64,000 nucleotides of DNA from Streptomyces sulfonofaciens (GCF_014656295.1 NZ_BNCD01000005.1:124001-188000); one strand, 5' to 3'. Numbered from the stretch's first letter, positions 36,967-46,758 are shown. Notes: generated by a model from the letters alone, not told the origin. Made by a program: numbers and translations.

Positions 36967-37321
36967 GTCGTGGCCTTCCTCTCCTGTGGGTCCGGGCCGG
37001 CGGCGACCGGCCACGCCTGGTGCGGGGGCACCCGGGAACGGGTCCGCACACTCACAGAGCGCGTAAGGGCGCGAGCATTACGCGGGTTCGGAGAAGAATT
37101 CTGCTCAGTGCAGGCACAAGTGCGCGCCACCCGGCGCACCGCAGGCGCTCCGCACCCCCTGCACGGCCCCGCGCCGCCGCCCGTGAGGGCCCGTCAGGGC
37201 GGTACGAGGGGCCGCGGGTACCCGGAAAGTGGTCCGTGCGGCCACACGGGCCCGGCCGCGTGCGCAGGTCTGATAGATGTGGACCCCCACAGAATCCCCG
37301 AGCAGATACGGGACGACGGAC

Positions 37322-39073
37322 ATGAGCGCCCCAACCCCGGCCCCCGGCGACGACAGGCCCCGCGAGGGCTACTACCCGGACCCGTCCATTCCCGGGTACG
37401 TCCGGTACTGGAACGGTGCCGCCTGGGTGCCGGGCACGAGCCGCCCGGCCCCCGCCGCCGGCGAGACCCTGCCGCTCCCGCCGGGGGCCGCACCGGCGTC
37501 GGCGTCCGTGGAGGAGACGGGTCCCGTCTTCTTCGACGAGGAGCCGCCCTCCGGCATCCCGCAGCAGACCCAGGGCGCTCCCGAACACCCGGCCATCCCG
37601 GAGCAGCAGGGTGCCGCGGACCACCCGGAGTCCGCCGCCGGGGCCGGCCTGGCGCAGCAGCCGGGCGCCGTGGACCAGGGCGGGACCGCCGCCGCGCAGC
37701 ACCCCGGCATCCCCGAGCAGACCGGCCCGGACGTGCAGGACCGGGAGGAGGGCGCCGCGGCCCGCGGCGCGGCGCCCGGTGCGGGCCCGGCCGCAGGGAG
37801 CGGCGAGCCGGCCGACGGCCCGGGCGAGCAGGGCACGTCCGGCCGGCAGGTGGAGCACGGCAGCAGGCCGGAGCCGGCGTCCGCATGGCAGGCGGACGCC
37901 TCCCGGCAGTCCGGCTTCGGCGGCGACAAGGACCGCCGGGTGTCCTGGGGCGCCCCCGCGGGCGCCGACCCCCGCGTCGACCCCCGGGCGCCGCACACCC
38001 CGGGGCCCGCGCAGGGCGAGCAGGGCGGCGGGCGGCGGGACGGCACCATGCAGATCCGGGCCGCGCGGCAGGACGCCGCCGCCGTGGGCCCGGCGGGCGG
38101 CGAGCAGGCCCAGGGCGGCGGCAACCCCGAAGGCACCGTTGTCTTCCGCCGCCCCGACGCCGGCCGCGGCCCCTCGGCACCGGAGCAGGGCACGCCGCAG
38201 GGCGGTCCCGTGGAGACCGGTACGGTCGCCATCCGCGCCGTGCGCCCGGGTGCCGGCCCCGACACGGCCGACCCGGCCGGCGCCCCGGGGCAGCAGACGC
38301 CGCCCGGCCCCGGCGGCCGGGCACCGGGGCGGTTCGGCGCCCCGCAGGGCCCGCAGACCGCCGGCACCAGCGGCCCCACGGTCGCCGGGGTGCCGGCCGC
38401 CCCCGGGACCGTGCCCTATCTGCCGCAGCAGCCGGGTGCGGGCCCCGCCGAGCCGTGGCCCCAGGCCCCGGGGGCCGGGCACCCGGCCCCGCAGCAGGCC
38501 GGACCGGCCCCGGCGGGCGGCGACCAACCCGTGGTGCCGTGGAAGCCGCCGACCAGCGATCCGTTCCTGGCCGCCGCGCAGGCCCAGGCCGCGATCCGGC
38601 CCGCCGCGCTCGGGAAACGCTTCGCCGCACGCCTGATCGACACGGTCGTGCTCGGCGCCGTCACCGCCGTGGCCGCCGTGCCGCTCGGGTCCCGGGCGGC
38701 CGATCACATCCACGACAAGATCGACGCGGCCAAGCTGTCCGGCGAGACCGTCACCGTCTGGCTGCTCGACGGCACCACGGCCACCTCCCTGGGCATCGTG
38801 CTCGCCGTCCTGCTGGTCTTCGGCGCGCTCTACGAAGCCGTGCCGACCGCCCGCTGGGGCCGCACCCTCGGCAAGAAGCTCTGCGGCCTCACGGTGCGGC
38901 ACATCGAGGGGCACGAGCCGCCGTCGTTCGGTGCGGCCCTGCGCCGCTGGCTGCTCTACAGCGTGTCCGGGCTGCTGGTGGTCGGCGTCGTCGGTGTGCT
39001 GTGGTGCGTGTTCGACCGGCCCTGGCGGCAGTGCTGGCACGACAAGGCGGCCCGTACGTTCGTGTCGGCCTGA
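37322..39073 (+). CDS. DUF2510 + RDD-domain membrane protein
   Basis: A 583-residue protein. The N-terminus has a DUF2510 motif (GYYPDPSIPGYVRYWNGAAW), a short tryptophan-bearing module common in actinobacterial membrane proteins. About 380 residues of Pro/Gln/Gly/Ala-rich linker follow, then an RDD domain from ~430: IRPAALGKRFAARLIDTVVLGAV, WGRTLGKKLCGLTVRHIEG, and DRPWRQCWHDKAARTFV. RDD proteins have two or more membrane helices; some are ion-related, most unknown. It and the next gene are tandem RDD paralogues, separated by a terminator. Confidence 0.88.
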   Translation: MSAPTPAPGDDRPREGYYPDPSIPGYVRYWNGAAWVPGTSRPAPAAGETLPLPPGAAPASASVEETGPVFFDEEPPSGIPQQTQGAPEHPAIPEQQGAADHPESAAGAGLAQQPGAVDQGGTAAAQHPGIPEQTGPDVQDREEGAAARGAAPGAGPAAGSGEPADGPGEQGTSGRQVEHGSRPEPASAWQADASRQSGFGGDKDRRVSWGAPAGADPRVDPRAPHTPGPAQGEQGGGRRDGTMQIRAARQDAAAVGPAGGEQAQGGGNPEGTVVFRRPDAGRGPSAPEQGTPQGGPVETGTVAIRAVRPGAGPDTADPAGAPGQQTPPGPGGRAPGRFGAPQGPQTAGTSGPTVAGVPAAPGTVPYLPQQPGAGPAEPWPQAPGAGHPAPQQAGPAPAGGDQPVVPWKPPTSDPFLAAAQAQAAIRPAALGKRFAARLIDTVVLGAVTAVAAVPLGSRAADHIHDKIDAAKLSGETVTVWLLDGTTATSLGIVLAVLLVFGALYEAVPTARWGRTLGKKLCGLTVRHIEGHEPPSFGAALRRWLLYSVSGLLVVGVVGVLWCVFDRPWRQCWHDKAARTFVSA

Positions 39074-39075
39074 CC

Positions 39076-39107
39076 CGGCCCCGCGGCACCCCCAGGGCGC
39101 GGGGCCG
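39076..39107 (+). terminator. terminator after the first RDD gene
   Basis: CGGCCCCGCG (39076-39085) pairs perfectly with CGCGGGGCCG (39098-39107) over a 12-base loop, starting three bases after the stop. GC-only, with no T-run. Confidence 0.75.
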
Positions 39108-39320
39108 CGGCGGCTCAGGGTGCCCAGGCACCTGCGGGCGCGCCCGTCTCGTGGATCCCGAGTGCCGGCCCCGCACGGTCCCGGCCCCGCACGGTCCCGG
39201 CCCCCACGGTCCCGGCCCGGGGCGCTCCCGGCCCGGCCGCAGTGCGCCGGCGCGGTGCACGGTCATCCGGACGGCGGCCCGCCGAGTGCGGAGCCGTGGC
39301 GTTCGCGGTCGACTCGGGCC

Positions 39321-40286
39321 ATGAGCAACGAACCGCCGCCGGGCCCCGACGAGCCACCCGAAGAGGACCCCGTCACGCGTCGGCGCCCGCCGCAGGGAGG
39401 CACCTCGCCGCCGGGCGGTGGGGTGCCGCCGTGGGACGCGGGCGCCGGGCAGGCAGGAGCCGCACCCGGGGGGCCCGCCCGGTCCAGGGGCGGTCCGGGG
39501 CCCCTCTCCACGGTGAACGGCAGCCCGGGTCCGGCCTCCGCGGCGCGCGCGGGCCCCGGGCAGCCCCCCTCCGGCGACGGTGGCACGGGGCGTTCTCCGT
39601 CCGGCGGCGGTGGGCCGTGGGACGGCGGTGCCGGGGATCGGGGCGACACGGGCGACACGGGTGACGCGGGCGCCGGTGCCGCGGGCGGCGGGCGGCACGG
39701 CGGTCCGGGCAGCGGCGGCTGGATGGGCGGCGGCCCGTTCTCCGGACGGCCGGGTGACGGGCCGCCACCGCCCGGCGGCGAGCAGTTCGGCGGCCCCTTC
39801 GGGGGCGGTGGGGTCTACGGCTCGCCCGACCCACTCGCCGGCATGCCGCCCCTCGCCCCCAGCGGCAGGCGGGTCCTCGCACGGGTCATCGACATCGTCG
39901 TCGTGGGTGTCGTGGTGTGGCTGGTGTCGCTGGCGCTGGGCGTCGCCGCATACGAGATCAACGACCGGATGCAGTTCGGCAGGTCCTTCGGCGAGTCGTT
40001 GATCACCGCCGTGTTCTACATCGCCTACGACGCGATCCTGATCTCCCGGACCGGGCAGACCCTCGGCAAGCGGCTGCTGAAGCTGCGGGTGGCGAACCTG
40101 AGCGACGGCTCGACGCCCACGTTCCAGGTCTCCCTGGCGCGGGCCGCCGTGCTGTGGGTGCCGTTCGCCTTCTGCTGCGCCTTCGTCTGGACGGCGGTCA
40201 GCGGAGGATGGTCGTTCTTCGACCGGCCCTACAAACAGGGCCTGCACGACAAGGCCGCCAGGACGGTGGTCGTCAGTATCGTCTGA
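39321..40286 (+). CDS. RDD-domain membrane protein
   Basis: A 321-residue RDD protein paralogous to the preceding one. The first ~185 residues are disordered Gly/Pro-rich sequence (including GDRGDTGDTGDAGAGAAGG). The RDD domain begins LAPSGRRVLARVIDIVVVGVVVWLVSLALG, then RTGQTLGKRLLKLRVANLSDG and the end motif FDRPYKQGLHDKAARTVVVSIV. ATG 39321 follows a weak GGGCC spacer. A tandem GC-rich repeat (units GGTCCCGGCCCCGCAC, ~39166-39225) lies upstream. It overlaps the convergent small gene by 14 bases. Confidence 0.85.
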   Translation: MSNEPPPGPDEPPEEDPVTRRRPPQGGTSPPGGGVPPWDAGAGQAGAAPGGPARSRGGPGPLSTVNGSPGPASAARAGPGQPPSGDGGTGRSPSGGGGPWDGGAGDRGDTGDTGDAGAGAAGGGRHGGPGSGGWMGGGPFSGRPGDGPPPPGGEQFGGPFGGGGVYGSPDPLAGMPPLAPSGRRVLARVIDIVVVGVVVWLVSLALGVAAYEINDRMQFGRSFGESLITAVFYIAYDAILISRTGQTLGKRLLKLRVANLSDGSTPTFQVSLARAAVLWVPFAFCCAFVWTAVSGGWSFFDRPYKQGLHDKAARTVVVSIV

Positions 40287-40611
40287 CGGCCACCGAGCGG
40301 CCCCGGCGTATCCGCGGCGGCCTCGGGGCGCCCGCCGCGCCTGCTTCCCTGTCCGCGCCCGCGCCCGTATCCGCTCCCGCGTCCCGCGGCGCCGCCGCGG
40401 ACCCGGTGTCCGGCGCGCTCCCGGACGGCTGCCGGGTGCCGCGCGGCAGCGGGACCGTCACCGCCACCAGCAGGCCGAGCCCGAGTGCGGCCACGGCGAT
40501 GACCGCCACCCCCACGCCGGAGGTCGTCTGCGAGAGCAGCAGCATGGCGAGGGTGGACAGGACGACGGTGCTGAGTCCGTAGGCGAACTGGGGGGCGGTC
40601 GGACGAGGCAT
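40273..40611 (-). CDS. small two-helix membrane protein
   Basis: A 112-residue protein with two membrane segments (FAYGLSTVVLSTLAMLLLSQ and VAVIAVAALGLGLLVAVTVPL) and a ~60-residue Ala/Asp/Arg-rich cytosolic tail. ATG 40611. Its 3' end overlaps that of the RDD gene on the other strand by 14 bases. Unknown function. Confidence 0.65.
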   Translation of the reverse strand: MPRPTAPQFAYGLSTVVLSTLAMLLLSQTTSGVGVAVIAVAALGLGLLVAVTVPLPRGTRQPSGSAPDTGSAAAPRDAGADTGAGADREAGAAGAPRPPRIRRGRSVAVRRY

Positions 40612-41123
40612 GGTGTGGATCCGTCCTCGGGGAGCGCGGGTCGGGTGATGCGTAACGGCGGGCCGGGCGGCTCGGCCAGGGGCGGTTCGGGTGCCCGGGC
40701 ACGCGGATATGCAGATGTCGAGCCCGCTCCGGCACGCGGAAGGCACGGTGCGAGCGCCAGAGGGCACGCACCGGTGTACCGGCCACCGACTCCTACTGCG
40801 CTGATGCCCGAGCGGCACGGCAGGTAAGCACCGACTCACCCACGGTGCCGGTGCACAGGGGGCGCACGGAGTCATCGAGGCCGGCAAGTGGACGTTCCGG
40901 AGCGCCCGTCGGGTGAAGTCCGACCGGCCTGCGGGTATCCCGGACAGCGACGGCACCGTCCGGCCGGCCCTAATGCAGTCGCCTTGTTCACGTCAAGGTC
41001 TGTCTTTTTTTCCGTAACTCCGGTCGAATGTCGTCCACTTGTATGCGTCTACGCGCGTACACGCGACCTCCGGACCGAGAATCCCTGGCCGCGCACGCGG
41101 GCACGGGGGAGGAGTATCCCGAC
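40612..41123. other. divergent intergenic region before the M6 protease
   Basis: About 510 bases with no supported gene. It becomes less GC-rich near 40970-41030, with a T7 run (41003-41009), suggesting the promoter and leader of the secreted protease start there. Confidence 0.5.
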
Positions 41124-43532
41124 ATGCACAGCAGACGACGGACGTTCAGAGCGAGCGCGGTGGTCGTGGCCTTTGCCGCGGCCACCGCGGCGTTCTCGGC
41201 GGGCGCCGGCACGGCGCAGGGCACGACGCGGCCGCCCGCCGCGGCGGCCGACCGCCACGACCCGACCGCGGTGAAGGACCACGGCGACAACCTCGAAGGT
41301 CCCTTCAGCAAGCAGCAGGAGCGGCTGCGCGAGTCGGCGCTCAAGCAGGTGCTGGCGGGCCGGAAGCAGGTCAGGAAGCAGGGCGGTTCCGAGGTCGTCA
41401 AGCTCGACGACAAGAAGTACGTCGAGCTCGGCCGCGAGAAGACCGACAAGATCTTCACCATCCTGGCCGAGTTCGGCGACAAGGTCGACGACACCTCGAC
41501 GTACGACCCGGACGGGCCGGACGGACCCGAGTCGCCGGTCGTGAAGTACGGCGGCGAACCCGGCCCGGGCCACAACGAGATAGCCGAGCCCGACCGGGCC
41601 CGGGACAACAGCACGGCCTGGCAGCAGGACTACGACCAGCAGCACTTCAAGGACATCTACTTCGGCACCGGCAAGGACGCGAGCGGCGCCGCGAAGCAGT
41701 CCCTGAAGACCTACTACGAGAAGACCTCCTCGGGCCGCTACTCGGTGGACGGCGAGGTCTCCGACTGGGTGAAGGTCCCCTACAACGAGGCGCGGTACGG
41801 CTCCGACTACTGCGGTGACACCAACTGCGCCAACGTCTGGGACCTGGTCCGCGACGGCGTCAACGCCTGGGCGGCCGACCAGCAGGCGCAGGGCAGGACC
41901 GACGACGAGATCAAGGCGGACCTGGCGCAGTACGACACCTGGGACCGCTACGACTACGACGGCGACGGGAACTTCAACGAGCCCGACGGCTACATCGACC
42001 ACTTCCAGATCGTGCACGCCGGCGAGGACGAGTCCGCGGGCGGCGGCGTCCAGGGTGAGGACGCCCTGTGGGCGCACCGCTGGTACGCGTACGGCGACAA
42101 GGCGGGCCTGTCGGGTCCCGCGGAGAACAAGGCGGGCGGCACCGAGATCGGTGACACCGGCATCTGGGTCGGCGACTACACCATGCAGCCCGAGAACGGC
42201 GGCCTCGGCGTCTTCGCCCACGAGTACGCGCACGACCTCGGCCTGCCCGACCTCTACGACACCACCGGTGCCGGCGACAACTCGGTGGGCTTCTGGTCGC
42301 TGATGTCGGCGGGCTCCTGGCTGGGCACCGGCGAGGACGAGATCGGCAACCTGCCGGGCGACATGACCGCCTGGGACAAGCTCCAGCTCGGCTGGCTCGA
42401 CTACGACGAGGCCGAGGCGGCCACCGCCTCCACCCACAAACTGGGCGTCTCGGAGTACAACACCGCCAATCCGCAGGCCCTCGTGGTCGACCTGCCGAAG
42501 AAGGCCGTCACCACCACCGTCGTGACGCCCGCACAGGGCGGCAAGCAGTGGTGGAGCGGGATGGGCGACGACCTGAAGAACACCCTCACCCGGTCCGTCG
42601 ACCTCACCGGTGCCTCCTCCGCCGACCTGTCCCTGGACGGCTGGTGGGACATCGAGGAGAACTACGACTACCTCTACGCCGAGGTATCCACGGACGGCGG
42701 CGCCAACTGGACGCCGCTGGAGGGCACCGCGGACGGCAGGGCGATCCCGCGCGACGGCGCCGACCGCCCGGCGCTGACCGGTACCTCGGGCGCCTACGAG
42801 AAGCTCGACTTCCCGCTGGACGCCTACGCGGGCAAGAAGGTCGACCTGCGCTTCCGCTACGCGACCGACGGCGGCGTGGCCCAGAAGGGCTTCGCGGCCG
42901 ACGACCTCAGCCTCACCGCGGACGGCCGGCCGGTCTTCACGGACGACGCCGAGGGTGACGCGGGCGGCTGGACGGCGGACGGCTTCTCCCGCATCGGCGC
43001 GTCCTTCACCAAGGACTACGACGAGTACTACATCGCGGAGAACCGTCAGTACGTCTCGTACGACGCCACCCTGGCGGTGGGCCCGTACAACTTCGGCTCC
43101 GCCGCGCGGCCGGACTGGGTCGAGCACTACCCCTACCAGAACGGCCTGATGGTCTGGCTCTGGGACACCTCGCAGGGCGACAACAACACGAGCGTCCACC
43201 CGGGCGAGGGCCTGATCCTTCCGGTCGACGCCCACGCCGCCCCGCTGAGGTGGACGAACGGCACGGTGCTGCGCAACAAGATCCAGCCGTTCGACGCGTC
43301 CTTCAGCACCCGCCGCACGGACGCGATCACGCTGCACAACGCCGATGCCGCGCTGAAGATCCCGTCCCGCCCCGGCGTGTCCGTCTTCGACGACCACAAC
43401 CGCGTCTACTGGTCCGACCAGAACCCGACCGGAAGCGTGAAGGTTCCTGACACCGGCACCCAGATCAAGATCACCAAGGAGCCGAAGAACGGTGCCACGA
43501 TGACCGTCAAGGTGGCGGCAGCTCCTCAGTAG
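41124..43532 (+). CDS. secreted M6-family (immune inhibitor A) metalloprotease
   Basis: An 802-residue exported protease. The signal peptide is MHSRRRTFRASAVVVAFAAATAAFSAGAGTAQG. The propeptide includes KQQERLRESALKQVLAGRKQ. The M6 domain has the zinc motif in GVFAHEYAHDLGLPDLYD and a downstream VGFWSLMSAGSWLG met-turn, with Asp-rich calcium-type loops (YDYDGDGNFNEPDGY). A MAM/jelly-roll-like C-terminal module follows (GWWDIEENYDYLYAEVSTDGG). ATG 41124 has GGGGAGGAG upstream. Extracellular degradation of proteins is the likely role. Confidence 0.93.
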   Translation: MHSRRRTFRASAVVVAFAAATAAFSAGAGTAQGTTRPPAAAADRHDPTAVKDHGDNLEGPFSKQQERLRESALKQVLAGRKQVRKQGGSEVVKLDDKKYVELGREKTDKIFTILAEFGDKVDDTSTYDPDGPDGPESPVVKYGGEPGPGHNEIAEPDRARDNSTAWQQDYDQQHFKDIYFGTGKDASGAAKQSLKTYYEKTSSGRYSVDGEVSDWVKVPYNEARYGSDYCGDTNCANVWDLVRDGVNAWAADQQAQGRTDDEIKADLAQYDTWDRYDYDGDGNFNEPDGYIDHFQIVHAGEDESAGGGVQGEDALWAHRWYAYGDKAGLSGPAENKAGGTEIGDTGIWVGDYTMQPENGGLGVFAHEYAHDLGLPDLYDTTGAGDNSVGFWSLMSAGSWLGTGEDEIGNLPGDMTAWDKLQLGWLDYDEAEAATASTHKLGVSEYNTANPQALVVDLPKKAVTTTVVTPAQGGKQWWSGMGDDLKNTLTRSVDLTGASSADLSLDGWWDIEENYDYLYAEVSTDGGANWTPLEGTADGRAIPRDGADRPALTGTSGAYEKLDFPLDAYAGKKVDLRFRYATDGGVAQKGFAADDLSLTADGRPVFTDDAEGDAGGWTADGFSRIGASFTKDYDEYYIAENRQYVSYDATLAVGPYNFGSAARPDWVEHYPYQNGLMVWLWDTSQGDNNTSVHPGEGLILPVDAHAAPLRWTNGTVLRNKIQPFDASFSTRRTDAITLHNADAALKIPSRPGVSVFDDHNRVYWSDQNPTGSVKVPDTGTQIKITKEPKNGATMTVKVAAAPQ

Positions 43533-43561
43533 AACATCATTTACGCAGGTCAAAGCATGAT

Positions 43562-43592
43562 CGGCCGTTGCCCACTAGCGGGGCGACGGCCG
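43562..43592 (+). terminator. terminator after the M6 protease
   Basis: CGGCCGTTGCCC (43562-43573) pairs with GGGCGACGGCCG (43581-43592) with one G-T pair and a 7-base loop, followed by GTCGTGTTTAGG. Confidence 0.8.
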
Positions 43593-43656
43593 GTCGTGTT
43601 TAGGTGCGTCCTGTGGGTTTCTTATTGACACGACGTCTCACGGGGGTGTGACCGGA

Positions 43657-44202
43657 ATGGCCCATGGAGGCTTCTGCAAGCTGCCGAGCGGCTCGGTCGT
43701 GGTCGCCCTGACCCTGCCGAGACCCACGGCGGAGGCAGCGAAGGCGCCGGGCGCCGCGGCGTACCACGACGGGGCGCCCGGGAGCGCCGCGACAGGCGCG
43801 ACACCCCCGGGCGGGAGCACGCCCGGTGGTGAGCGCGGCACCGTCCGTGTGCTGGTGCACGCGGCCAACCGCTCCCGCGCCCTGACCAGGCTGCGCAATC
43901 TCGGCCTGCGCTCCGTCTACCTCCGCGGGAACTCCCACCCGCCCACTCCCGACGAGGTCACCGCGGTGCTGCACCATCCCGACGGGCTGATATGGCGCAC
44001 GGCCCCGCTGCGGCCGAACGAGCTGTGGCATCCGATCAAGGCGCTCTTCGCCCGCCCAGGGCCGGACGTCCCCGCCGGCGGCAACCTCGCGTCCGCCCCG
44101 GCACGCGGCCCCGCCCCCGGCTCCGTCCTGGCCGCTCTGCCGGGCTATGCCCCCGAGTCCCCGCTGACGGTCCCCGAGGCATGGACGGCCGGGGCTCCGT
44201 AG
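43657..44202 (+). CDS. conserved hypothetical protein
   Basis: A 181-residue protein I do not recognise. It reads MAHGGFCKLPSGSVVVALTLPRP, has a Pro/Gly linker, then a compact region VRVLVHAANRSRALTRLRNLGLRSVYLRGNSHPPTPDEVTAVLHHPDGLIWRTAPLRPNELWHPIKALF. No signal or membrane helix. ATG 43657 is favoured because GGGGG lies 10 bases upstream; GTG 43648 is too close to it. Codon use is typical. Confidence 0.65.
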   Translation: MAHGGFCKLPSGSVVVALTLPRPTAEAAKAPGAAAYHDGAPGSAATGATPPGGSTPGGERGTVRVLVHAANRSRALTRLRNLGLRSVYLRGNSHPPTPDEVTAVLHHPDGLIWRTAPLRPNELWHPIKALFARPGPDVPAGGNLASAPARGPAPGSVLAALPGYAPESPLTVPEAWTAGAP

Positions 44203-44431
44203 TCGCCGCGGGGAGCGCGGCCGACGGCCACGCACGGAGCGCAGGGGCCGGGGCCGCCGCCACCGGGCCCGTGGGAGCGCGGAGCGCGGGTTGCGGGGCG
44301 CGGATGCGGGCGCGCGGCGCCGGTGCGGGCGCGCAGCGCGGGTGCGCAGCGCGGGTGCGGGGTGCAGGCGCTTGGCGGAGGTCGGACGACGGGCTCGTGG
44401 TGCGGGTCGGACGACGGGCTCGTGGTGCGGG

Positions 44432-45016
44432 TCAGACGACGGGCTTGCCGGTGAGCTCGACGCCCGCCCCGCGCAGTTCCTCCTGTGCCCGCTCGGTGGT
44501 CGCCGCCGAGACCCCGGCCGTCAGGTCGAGCAGCACATGGGTGCGGAAGCCCTCGCGGACCGCGTCCAGGGCCGTGGCGCGTACACAGTGGTCCGTGGCG
44601 ATGCCGACGACGTCCACCTCGGTGATCCCGTGGCTGTGCAGCCAGTCGCCGAGGGGGAGGCCGTTCTCGTCGACCCCTTCGAACCCGCTGTACGCGCCCG
44701 CGTAGGCGCCCTTGTCGAAGACCGCGTCGATGGCGCCGGAGGCCACCGCGGGGGCGAAGTTCGGGTGGAAGCCGATGCCCTCGGTGCCCGCCACGCAGTG
44801 CGCGGGCCAGGTGCGCTGGAAGTCCGGGCGGTCCGAGAAGTGGCCACCGGGTGCGATGTGGCAGTCACGGGTGGCCACCACGTGGCGGTACCCGGCGGGC
44901 GCCTGGCCGATCAGTTCGGTGATCGCGGCGGCCACGTCCGCACCACCCGCGACGGCGAGGCTGCCTCCTTCGCAGAAGTCGTTCTGCACGTCCACGACGA
45001 TCAGGGCGCGGCGCAT
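44432..45016 (-). CDS. pncA: nicotinamidase
   Basis: A 194-residue isochorismatase-fold amidase that converts nicotinamide to nicotinate. The catalytic Asp is Asp9 (IVVDVQNDFCEGG), the metal site is in TRDCHIAPGGHFSD, Lys is in DKGAYAGAYSGF, and the nucleophilic Cys in GIATDHCVRATALDA. It sits in the same orientation as pncB, its next step in NAD salvage, with a 236-base gap. It would also activate pyrazinamide in principle. Confidence 0.94.
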   Translation of the reverse strand: MRRALIVVDVQNDFCEGGSLAVAGGADVAAAITELIGQAPAGYRHVVATRDCHIAPGGHFSDRPDFQRTWPAHCVAGTEGIGFHPNFAPAVASGAIDAVFDKGAYAGAYSGFEGVDENGLPLGDWLHSHGITEVDVVGIATDHCVRATALDAVREGFRTHVLLDLTAGVSAATTERAQEELRGAGVELTGKPVV

Positions 45017-45252
45017 GGTCGGTGTCCTTTGGCTGGGTGTGGGGTGCGCAGGCGCGGACCGCGGGGGTCCGCGACCGGTCCGCTGCCGTGCGATTCGGGG
45101 TGTGGGGACGGGCCCGGCCGTAGTCCTACGAGCCTAGAGACTGCCGGGGCTTTGCGCGAGGGCGCCGGGCGCGGCCGCCGCCGTGCCCCTCTCGCTGTGT
45201 TCCTTCCCGCCCGTCGCAGCGGACACGCCCGTGCCGGGGCGCCCGGTGCGGC

Positions 45253-46659
45253 TCAGACGTACTCCGTCGGGATGACCGGCTCTCCGCGGGAGAGCTGGGT
45301 CGCCGACAGGGGCAGATTGGCGCGGGCGGCGGCATGGCGGTCGCGGACCGCGTCCAGCGGCTCCCTGGCGACGACCCGGCCGCCCTTGACCAGCTCGACG
45401 AGCAGTTGCCGGTCGGCGAGCCCCGGCGGCACCGCCCCGGTGCCGACCACCTCGGCCTCGGCCACGCCGTCCGCGTCCAGGCGGCGTGCCGCCCACTTGC
45501 GGCCGCCGAGGGACGTCTTGCCGCCGAGCGCCTTCTTCGCGACCGGCACCAGCGGGGCGGCCGGGTCGGCGGACTCGGCGCGCGCGACGAGTTTGTACAC
45601 CATGGAGCACGTCGGGTGCCCGGACCCGGTCACCAACTGCGTGCCCACCCCGTACGCGTCCACCGGCGCCGCGGCCAGCGAGGCGATCGCGTACTCGTCG
45701 AGGTCGGAGGTGACCACGATCCTGGTGTCGGTGGCGCCCAGGTCGTCCAACTGCTGGCGCACCCGGTGGGCGACGAGCAGCAGGTCGCCGGAGTCGATGC
45801 GGACGGCGCCCAGCCCGTCGCCGGCCACCTGCACCGCGTGGCGGACCGCCTCCGCGACGTCGTAGGTGTCGATGAGCAGGGTGGTGCCGCGGCCGAGCGA
45901 GTCCACCTGCGCACGGAACGCGTCTGTCTCGGTGTCGTGCAGCAGCGTGAAGGCATGGGCGGCGGTGCCGACGGTGGGGATGTCGTAGCGGAAGCCGGCC
46001 GCGAGGTCGGAGGTGCTGGTGAAACCGCCGACGTAGGCGGCGCGGGAGGCGGCGACGGCACCCAGCTCGTGGGTGCGGCGGGCGCCCATCTCGATCAGGG
46101 GCCGGTCGCCCGCGGCCGAGGACATCCGGGAGGCCGCCGCGGCTATCGCCGAGTCGTGGTTGAGTATGGAGAGGATCACCGTCTCCAGCAGGACGCACTC
46201 CGCGAAGCTGCCCTCCACGCGCAGCAGCGGGGAGCCGGGGAAGTACACCTGGCCCTCGGGGTAGCCCCAGATGTCGCCGCCGAAGCGGTAGCCGGCCAGC
46301 CAGTCGAGCGTGGTGGCGTCGACGATGCGGCGGTCGCGCAGGAAGCGCAGCATGGGCTCGTCGAAGCGGAAGTTCTCCACGGCGTCCAGGACCCGGCCGG
46401 TGCCCGCCAGCACGCCGTAGCGCCGGCCCTCCGGCAGCCTGCGGGTGAAGACCTCGAAGACCGAGCGGCGCCGGGCGGTGCCCGCGGCCAGGGCCGCCTG
46501 GAGCATGGTCAGCTCGTAGTGGTCGGTGAACAGCGCCGTCGACGGGACGTCCACCCGCCCCCAGTTGCCGCCGGGGGGCGCCCCCGGCTCGCCGCCGCCC
46601 TTCCTGGACGGCGCTTCGCGCTCTTCCGGGTCGGGCAGCCCCAAGTCCGCAGTGTTCAT
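45253..46659 (-). CDS. pncB: nicotinate phosphoribosyltransferase
   Basis: A 468-residue enzyme making nicotinate mononucleotide from nicotinate and PRPP. Recognised segments are ALFTDHYELTMLQAALAAGTARRRSVFEVFTRRLP, GARRTHELGAVAASRAAYVGGFTSTSDL (with the conserved active-site His), VRIDSGDL and YGVGTQLVTGSGHP. The first ~37 residues are charged and variable, so the true start may be later than ATG 46659. It is divergent from clpS over a short promoter with a palindrome (46681-46695). Confidence 0.93.
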   Translation of the reverse strand: MNTADLGLPDPEEREAPSRKGGGEPGAPPGGNWGRVDVPSTALFTDHYELTMLQAALAAGTARRRSVFEVFTRRLPEGRRYGVLAGTGRVLDAVENFRFDEPMLRFLRDRRIVDATTLDWLAGYRFGGDIWGYPEGQVYFPGSPLLRVEGSFAECVLLETVILSILNHDSAIAAAASRMSSAAGDRPLIEMGARRTHELGAVAASRAAYVGGFTSTSDLAAGFRYDIPTVGTAAHAFTLLHDTETDAFRAQVDSLGRGTTLLIDTYDVAEAVRHAVQVAGDGLGAVRIDSGDLLLVAHRVRQQLDDLGATDTRIVVTSDLDEYAIASLAAAPVDAYGVGTQLVTGSGHPTCSMVYKLVARAESADPAAPLVPVAKKALGGKTSLGGRKWAARRLDADGVAEAEVVGTGAVPPGLADRQLLVELVKGGRVVAREPLDAVRDRHAAARANLPLSATQLSRGEPVIPTEYV

Positions 46660-46680
46660 GCCGGAATCGTACCCCTCATC

Positions 46681-46695
46681 TCGTCACTCTGACGA
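46681..46695. promoter_or_regulatory. palindromic operator candidate between pncB and clpS
   Basis: TCGTCA-CTC-TGACGA is a perfect 6+6 inverted repeat 22-36 bases upstream of the pncB start, in the 100-base divergent promoter. It does not match the NrtR or Rex consensus as I know them. Confidence 0.45.
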
Positions 46696-46758
46696 TTTCA
46701 GGGTCCCGTCCCGGCCGGGCGGAGTCGGTTTGTGCGCTGCGCGGCCTGTGGTGGCAGC

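Noticed and set aside
41049..43553. 834-codon minus-strand frame opposite the M6 protease
   Set aside because: It mirrors the protease with Val/Gly/Arg bias; the plus strand has a signal peptide and the zinc motif.
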